Shown: positions 57,801 to 64,000 of the stretch, one piece after another
Numbering within the stretch: the stretch's first letter is position 1
Layout of the letters: the number at the start of each line of letters is the position of its first letter
Source of the DNA: Emydura subglobosa
Lineage: Eukaryota; Chordata; Testudines; Chelidae
Length of the DNA stretch: 64,000 bases
Assembly (NCBI GenBank): GCA_007922225.1
Contig: ML680053.1
Span: 15,445,877-15,509,876, forward strand
Direction of reading: 5' to 3'
Position numbers and translations under genes: made by a program
The notes under the pieces: generated by a model
Databases searched by the model: none
Told to the model about the DNA's origin: nothing
What the model saw: the letters and a program-made list of their open reading frames with translations, nothing else

Positions 57801-58435
57801 CAACCCTTGCCATGGTGAATAGATGTTATTCAAGCAACTAGTTCCACATCAGCTTTGATGCAGAATCTGGGTGTGGATGTCTCTCCCACCTAGTACTAAA
57901 GGAGGGAGTGGGAGTCTCCCACCTCCCTAATGTCAGTGGAGCTACTTGTGTGAGTAGGTGCTGTGACAGCTCGAGCAATATCTTTGCAATACCATAGTGT
58001 ATTAAGAGCATGAATGGTTTAGGTATCATTATGAGCCAGGGATTGTATGCACTCCATGCAGGGAGGGTTACCACAGCTCCTTCAGAAAGTGAAAACAGCA
58101 GGGGACGGATACTTCAGAGACCAATAGACAGTGAAAGGCCTTTTGGACAAGTAGCCTGAGTTTAAATTGACTTGGGGCCTTCATTCTGGTTCCTGATCTA
58201 AAGACTGAGATGAACTTGTCACCACTGAGAGAATCCACTTGTGAGGTTTGAAGGACTGACACTTACCAGTGTCCTATGTTGAAGTGGGGGGTGACCTCTG
58301 GTAAGGTTTTTAGATTGCATGTAGGTTTTTTTTAATTGTTTTTCTGTGCTTTCTCGGTAATGTTTTTACCTTAAGAATAGATGTGCTTGCTTAGAAGGAG
58401 CTGTGTGGTAAAATAACTGTGGGCAATACATGGGA
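54850..58435. other. No recognised gene or element
   Basis: AT-rich to 56 kb, then mixed. Plus frame 56088-56390 (100 codons) has no family match or splice support. 57107-57205 has weak similarity to the foldback family. Confidence 0.4.
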
Positions 58436-58899
58436 CAATACTTTCAGAGACAGAGCAAACATTTAGGCAGACTGACGTGCTGGGGATATGAGTATAAATC
58501 AGGGAGCTGCGCAGCCTTAAAACCCCTGGTCAGAAGGGTGTGAGACATGGGTCTCAGCCCAGGAGAGGTGACAACTGGAAACCAAAAACCTTTAAGTGGT
58601 GCCCTCAAAGTACCATAGAGGAGGAATACAGGTGCAGTTACCCCAATACCATGAGAGGTGCTACTTAGCATGAGTAAGGGTTGCAGAAGCAGACTAATAG
58701 GGATTAGAGATGGGCACAAAGTTCAGTTTTGAAAGTGGATCCAAATCCAAACTTTCCCAATCTTAGGGGTTTGACAAGGTGTGGGTGTGTGCTTCAGATC
58801 AGGTGTTCTGGTTTGGGACCATTCCTCATAGCGATAAGCATCATTAAGAACCACAATAGTTGTAATAGTGCCTACTCACATCTTGACTTTTTGTATTTC

Positions 58900-59845
58900 C
58901 CTTCTTTAACAGGGTGGCACTCACCTCTCATGAGCACCCCTGGTCGAGTGTGTGGATGCCTGCAGTTTTGCTCAGTTTCTCCACTCACAGTGCCCCATCA
59001 GCCACTGCACTTGTCAGGTGGGTCTTCAGTGACTCAGCTCTCCAGCCAAGTCCCACACAGTCAGTGTGCAAAACAAACCCTTTCCAGGGTACACAGTATA
59101 ATGTCCTGCAGCCCTCCTCGGGCTCAGTCTTTAACTAGTTCAACAGGGCCCATCACGGTACCTTCAGTTGGTCCAGCTAGGTTCCTAATCGGATATTGAG
59201 CAATGCCACGAGGACTTCTCCCTGTGGACTCTGCCTCTACTTCACTCCTCAGTGACCCCAGTCTTCCTAATTAGCCACCCCTTTTGGACTCAGTTTGCTG
59301 ACTACAGCTCCCTGCTGAATATTGCATCCTCTTTCCCTTCGGTGCCCCAGTTTTAATTCCCTTCCTTAGGGCATAGCCACTTCCCACTCACTGCTCTAGG
59401 TCCCAACCCAGGGACCCTTTAAGTATAGCAGTCTAGCGCGGTGTCCCTTTACTGATTGCTGCTCTATGTTTCCCTGGGCCACTTCCACATAGCCCATTTT
59501 AGTTGAGTCCCAGAAGCCAGTCAGAAGTTCCTTCCTTGCTCCCGTCCCTGCCAGTAACTGCTCTGTCCAGCTCTTTCAGCTCCTGCAGCCAGTCAGGAGC
59601 ACCTCTTTTGTCCCCCCAGTCCCTGCCAGCAGTCTGATCTCACTCTGGCCCTGCAGCACCTTTTATATGAGCCTGCTGGACCCTTATTGGCTTCAGCCTC
59701 TTTCCTGATGGACTGCATTCCATGCTGCCACTCTAGGAGTGGAGGACTTGGAGGACTTCTCTATTGTCCTCTTCTGGGTGGGATGTGGCAGGGCCATGAG
59801 GCCTCCAGCAGGGGGCCTCAAGGCCTAGTCAGCCCCATCACATCT
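58900..59845 (-). mobile_element. LTR-like stretch with TATA box (low confidence)
   Basis: On the minus strand a TGATGGGGCTGACTAGGCC start (59845) is followed about 180 bases on by TATAAAAGG (59667-59659), a TATA box. The region is C/T-rich on plus with many CAGTCC-type words, unlike the flanks, and ends are not defined. No coding part of an LTR element is adjacent. Confidence 0.3.
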
Positions 59846-59849
59846 TCCT

Positions 59850-61175
59850 AAAAATATTAGGAATTAGCCTTTTTTCCTGTGTCCATGTAGTTGTTTTCTT
59901 CTATAAAATTCAACAACAAGAAATAAGAAATCAAATGCATTTATACTCACAGAATAAAGTTTTGCATGACTGGTTGTTTATGAAAGAGAGATGGTTATAC
60001 TGAGTCAAAGTAACACAATTATCTTCTTGAACAGGCTCAGCTACTCTACACTATTGTTTTTTTGTTGCTATCAGGTTCTTTTGTGTATTCTCTTATACTT
60101 TTGTCTGGACCACCACTGGCTAGAAATATATTAGTAGAAGCTGTTGTCATGGAAAATCTTAATTACCTCTGCAGATATAATCTCCTTGTCACTGCTAACA
60201 AAAAAATGGATGCAAGATCTGCAAACGACACTTATAAAGCTGAGTTTGTAGAAAATGGGTTTTTAGTCCCATGAACAACTGAGATTTCAATTATATTTTA
60301 AAAAATTAATTGTGGGTCAGTGAAAATGTTTTGTTTTCATTATGACTTGTTTTTCATTTTTTAAAAATAAAATATAAAGTACATTGTGAAATGAAAAGTT
60401 TAAAAACAAAAGAAACCCAAAATTTATTTCAATCTTTTAAAGAAAACTTCATTGGAATCAATAACATTTCATGGGGAAAAAAAAATCATGTAATCAAAAT
60501 TGCATTTTCCTATTTCAACAAACATTTTCTGATGAGCTCTAGCATAAAGCTCTGAGACTGAGGTCCTGAGTACCTCCAGTGAGGGCTCAGGCACCCTGCT
60601 TGCAGGAAGGACCTAGCAACTTAGAGAACTGAACCTTTGTAAGTCTTGGCCACTACTGTGAGAATTCTGATCTAATATGGTTGTGTCAGAGGTGCACTAC
60701 AAACTAAATGCAATGACAAATTGGTATCACTTCATTTTAACTTATCTTCTTGGTTTGTAAAATTTGACACATCCTGGCCTTGTCACCTTGTAATGTAGTA
60801 GCAGATGGTATAATAGATTTTTCATTATCCTGTATGTCCAAGCATAAACAGATGTTTTTATATTCTTCTTCTTCTTCACTTGAAGGCTTTGGGCACCTGC
60901 TCCTCAATCCCACTGCACAGCTAGTGGTAGAATTTAGTCCTGCAAATGCATAACTCAAATGAATGGATAAGTGTAGACTGAACTGCCCACAGCTTGAAAA
61001 GGCTGAATATAATGGAGCACATGCTACCCTCTGTTAGGCAGTTCAGTGAGTAGTAAAATGTGGCACATTTTTACAAGACCAATGGGGTGCTGATCAGTAT
61101 CCTGGCCAAAATTCCAGTGTGGGGAAATACACACTGCCTCCCTAGAATTCACCTTGTACTTTCCTTTGGATGCTG
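59850..61175. other. No recognised gene or element
   Basis: Very AT-rich at 60270-60500. Minus frame 60737-60958 has no support. A short TTC run lies at 60864-60878. Confidence 0.45.
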
Positions 61176-61179
61176 CAAA

Positions 61180-61406
61180 GAGTTACAAAGGCATCTCACT
61201 AAATTGGTTAACCGGGCAAAAAAATGCCTGATGGAATTAAATGTTGATAAATGCAAAGTAATGCACATTGGAAAACATAATCCCAACTATACATACAAAA
61301 TGACGGGGTCTGAATTAGCTGTTACCACTAAAGAAAGAGACCTTGGAGTCCTTGTGGGTAGTTCTCTAAAAACCTCTGCTCAATGTGCCGTGGCAGCCAA
61401 AAAAAA
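61180..61406 (+). mobile_element. Outer CR1 LINE, left part (split by the CR1 at 61407)
   Basis: Frame LTKLVNRAKKCLMELNVDKC then KVMHIGKHNPNYTYKMTGSE and [20 protein letters not shown] is CR1 reverse transcriptase downstream of the FADD motif. It stops at GCAGCCAAAAAAAA. The continuation lies at 62665. Confidence 0.85.
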
Positions 61407-62664
61407 GGATGTCCAGTCAGCATGGATTCACCAAGAGCAAGTCATGTCTGACCAACCTGATTGCCTTCTACAATGAGATGACTGGCTCTGTGGATGTGGG
61501 GAAAGCAGTGGACATGATATACCTTGACTTTAGCAAAGTTTTTGATAGTCTCCCACGGTATTCTTATCAGCAAGTTAAAGAAGTATTGGTTGGATGAATG
61601 AACTATAAGATGGATAGAAAGCTGGCTAGCTTGGGCTCAACAGGTAGTGATCAATGGCTCAGTGTCTAGTTGCCAGCCAGTAACAAGCGGAGTGCCCCAG
61701 AGGTTGGTGCTGGGGCTGGTTTTGCTCAACATCTTCATTAATGAGCTGAAAGATGGGGTGTATTGCACCCTGACAAGTCTGCAGATGACACTAAGTTGTG
61801 GGGAGTGGTAGATACGCTGGAGAGTAGGGATAGGATACAGCGTGACCTAGACAAATTGGAGGATTGGGCCAAAAAAAATCTGATTAGGTTAAAAAAGAAC
61901 AAGTGTAGAGTCCTGCACTTAGGACAGGAGAATCCCATGCACAGCTACAGACTGGGGACTGACTGGCTAGGCAGCACTTCTGCAGAAAAGGACCTGGGGG
62001 TTACAGTGGATAAGAAGCTGGATATGAGTCAGCAGTGTACCCTTATTGCCAAGAAGGCTAACGGCATATTGGGCTGCATTAGTAGGAGCATTGCCAGAAG
62101 ATCGAGGGAAGTGATTATTCTCCTCTATTCGGCATTGGTGAGGCCACATTTGGAGTATTGTGTCCAGTTTTGGGCCCCCACCAGAGAAAGGATGTAAACA
62201 AATTGGAGAGAGTCTAGCGGAGGGCAATGAAAATGGTTAGGGGGCTGGAGCACATGATTTAGGAGGAGAGGCTGAGAGAACTAAGCTTGTTTAGCCTGCA
62301 GAAGAGAAGAAAGAGGGGGAATTTGACAGCAGTCTTTAACTACCTGAAAGCGGGTTCCAGGGAGGATGGAGCTAGGCTCTTTTCAGTGGTAGCAGATGAG
62401 AGAACTAGGAGTAATGCTCTCAAGTTGCAGTGGGGGAGGTCTAGGTTGGATCGTAGAAAAAACTTGTTCACTAGGAGGGTGGTGATGCACTGGAATGGGT
62501 TACCTAGGGAGGTGGTTGAATCTGCATCCTTAGAGGTTAAGGTGAGGCCTGACAAGATCCTGGCTGGGATGATTTAGGTGGGGTTGGTCCTGCTTTGAGC
62601 AGAGGGTTGGACTAGATAACCTCATGAGGTCCTTTCCAACCCTAATCTTCTATGGTTCTATAAA
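61407..62664 (+). mobile_element. Inner CR1 LINE inserted into another CR1
   Basis: Starts mid-reverse-transcriptase with [20 protein letters not shown], then [16 protein letters not shown] (first catalytic D), a decayed GVPQ segment at 61690, SADDTKLWG (F of FADD replaced by S) and a 144-codon frame to PHLEYCVQFWAPTRE. The 3' UTR ends CTTCTATGGTTCTATAAAC. Order of motifs restarts relative to the outer element, so it is a separate insertion. Confidence 0.9.
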
Positions 62665-63383
62665 CAATTAGAAAAGGGATAGATAATGAGACAAAAAATA
62701 CCTTAATGCTGCTATATAAATCCATGGTACGCCCACACTTTGACATTCTAGTCACCCCATCTCAAAAAAAGATTATTAGAATTGGAAAAGGTAAAGAGAA
62801 GGGCAATAAAAATGATTAAGGGTATGGAACAGCTTCCATATAATGATAGATTAAAAAGATAGACTTTTCAGTTTGGAAAAGAGACAGCTAGGAGGGGATA
62901 TGATAGAGGTCTATTAAATTGTGAAAATGGTATGGAGCAAGTGAATAAAGAAGCATTATTTACCCCTTCACATAACACAAAAACCAGAGGTTATCCAATG
63001 AAATTAATAGGAAGCAGGTTTAAACAAACAAAAGGAAGGTACTTCATACAACTCACAGTCAACCTGTGAAACTCATTGCCAGGAGATGTTGTGAAGGCCA
63101 AAATTATAACTGGTTTCAAAAAAGAATTAGATAAGTTCATGGAGGATAGGTCCATCACTGGCTAATAGCCAAGATGATCAGGAATGCAACCCCCTGGTCT
63201 GGGGTGTCTCTAGCCTCTGATTGCCAGAAGCTGGGAGTGGACAACAGGGAATGGATCACTCGATGATTACCCGTTCTGTTCATTCCCTCTGAAGCACCTG
63301 GCTTTGGCCACTGTTGGAAAATGGGATACTGGGCTAAATGGACCATTGGTCTGAACCAGTATGGCCGTTCTTTTGTTCTTATG
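62665..63383 (+). mobile_element. Outer CR1 LINE, right part with 3' end
   Basis: Resumes at AGAAAAGGGATAGATAATGAG, the segment that follows the A-rich AAKK codons in CR1, continues LLYKSMVRPHFDILVTP and runs to the CR1 3' terminus (TGGTCTGAACCAGTATGGCC, TTCTTATG). The same terminal region occurs inverted at 13134-13400. Confidence 0.9.
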
Positions 63384-63389
63384 TACAGT

Positions 63390-63590
63390 GTTCTTCACTT
63401 CCTACCTTATGTAATCATGAAGTGTTGCTGTTCACATGAAGAGTGTCTTTCCCTTTCAGAGGTTGCTACATTTCAGTACTGGGAGATGTCATTCATAAAG
63501 TTTGTAAAGCAGTTTTGCATCTTGGTTTTAGGATTAAAAGCCCTATAGAAATATAAGACTGTATTATTCATAGACATTTGTGGTGCAGAT
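63390..63590. other. No recognised gene or element
   Basis: Short flank between CR1 and a SINE piece. Confidence 0.4.
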
Positions 63591-63594
63591 CATA

Positions 63595-63780
63595 ATGAAT
63601 TTATCATCATGCATTGCTCCTGTAAGGTAGAAAGTATTTTATTTCATCAATGAGGAAATAAAAAATTAATTAATTAAGTGAGATATTAAGTGTCTTGCCT
63701 TAGGTCACACAGAGTCTGGGACAGAGCAGCAAAGTGAACCTAGATTTAATGTCTTAACCACAAGACTATCCTTTCGCTGT
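63595..63780 (-). mobile_element. MIR/CORE-SINE-like fragment
   Basis: CATCAATGAGGAAATAAAAAA, GTGTCTTGCCTTAGGTCACACAG, CTTAACCACAAGACTATCC are in MIR reverse order. Confidence 0.6.
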
Positions 63781-64000
63781 TATTGTTATTTAGTTAGGAA
63801 TAATTATGCAGTCTCTCTCTCACACTATGAAATTCTTACTGCTCATTGTGTAGTTAGAAGAATGTGAAGAAATAGCTGTTCAGAAAAGTATGCTGTTGAA
63901 GATCTACATTGGTTCAATCAGTCTTCAGCTCACAACTGTGAAATGACCTGTTTTCTCAAGCTTGTCAGCAATGTACATCATTCACTTGACAACACATGAA

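Noticed and set aside
58729..59199. 156-codon plus-strand frame
   Set aside because: Low-complexity Ser/Pro/His-rich translation at the edge of a repeat-like stretch; no motif.

Overview
The window is vertebrate nuclear DNA and looks like a sauropsid reptile, most likely a turtle. The grounds are many CR1 LINE copies (turtle-like 3' ends, CR1 ORF1 with an SGNH-type esterase region), a Penelope-like element with a GIY-YIG endonuclease, PIF/Harbinger transposase and Myb/SANT-like remnants, hAT-type non-autonomous elements with 8-bp target duplications, and MIR/CORE-like SINE pieces. Host coding density is very low. The species call rests on recognising repeat families, not on a database search.

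One host protein gene is clear: SMCO4 on the minus strand. Its 59-codon reading frame (11666-11845) lies in one terminal exon that starts at a good splice acceptor (11960/11961) and ends near an AATAAA signal (11211-11216). A CpG island at about 45130-46180 is the only strong promoter candidate. A plausible exon-1 donor inside it (45744) and a candidate untranslated exon at 18233-18382 suggest a minus-strand gene of about 35 kb whose first introns fill most of 12-45 kb. The exons upstream of the coding exon are inference.

Layout: 1-2.5 kb, mostly unrecognised, with one exon-like piece. 2.5-5.9 kb, a pile-up of broken elements (Harbinger transposase, a minus-strand retroelement piece, a CR1 tail, a 26-codon tandem repeat). 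6-11 kb, foldback elements and unrecognised DNA. 11.2-12 kb, the SMCO4 terminal exon. 13.1-14.9 kb, an internally deleted CR1. 20.2-20.8 kb, a Myb/SANT-like remnant. 26.4-26.9 kb, a hAT-type element with perfect target duplications. 33.3 kb, an odd G-rich/GAC tract. 35.3-36.6 kb, a LINE of uncertain clade. 39.0-39.9 kb, a cluster of palindromic DNA elements. 45.1-46.2 kb, the CpG island. 46.5-47.1 kb, a hAT element. 47.3-48.0 kb, a Penelope-like fragment whose 3' tail carries a hammerhead-ribozyme-like core. 52.1-53.1 kb, a CR1. 54.6-54.8 kb, an inverted pair of hammerhead-like tails. 58.9-59.8 kb, an LTR-like stretch. 61.2-63.4 kb, one CR1 inserted into another.

The most interesting material is the Penelope-like element with its hammerhead-like tail, and a dispersed family of related tails that occurs as inverted pairs (6.8 and 54.6 kb) and as single arms (17.9 and 28.9 kb).
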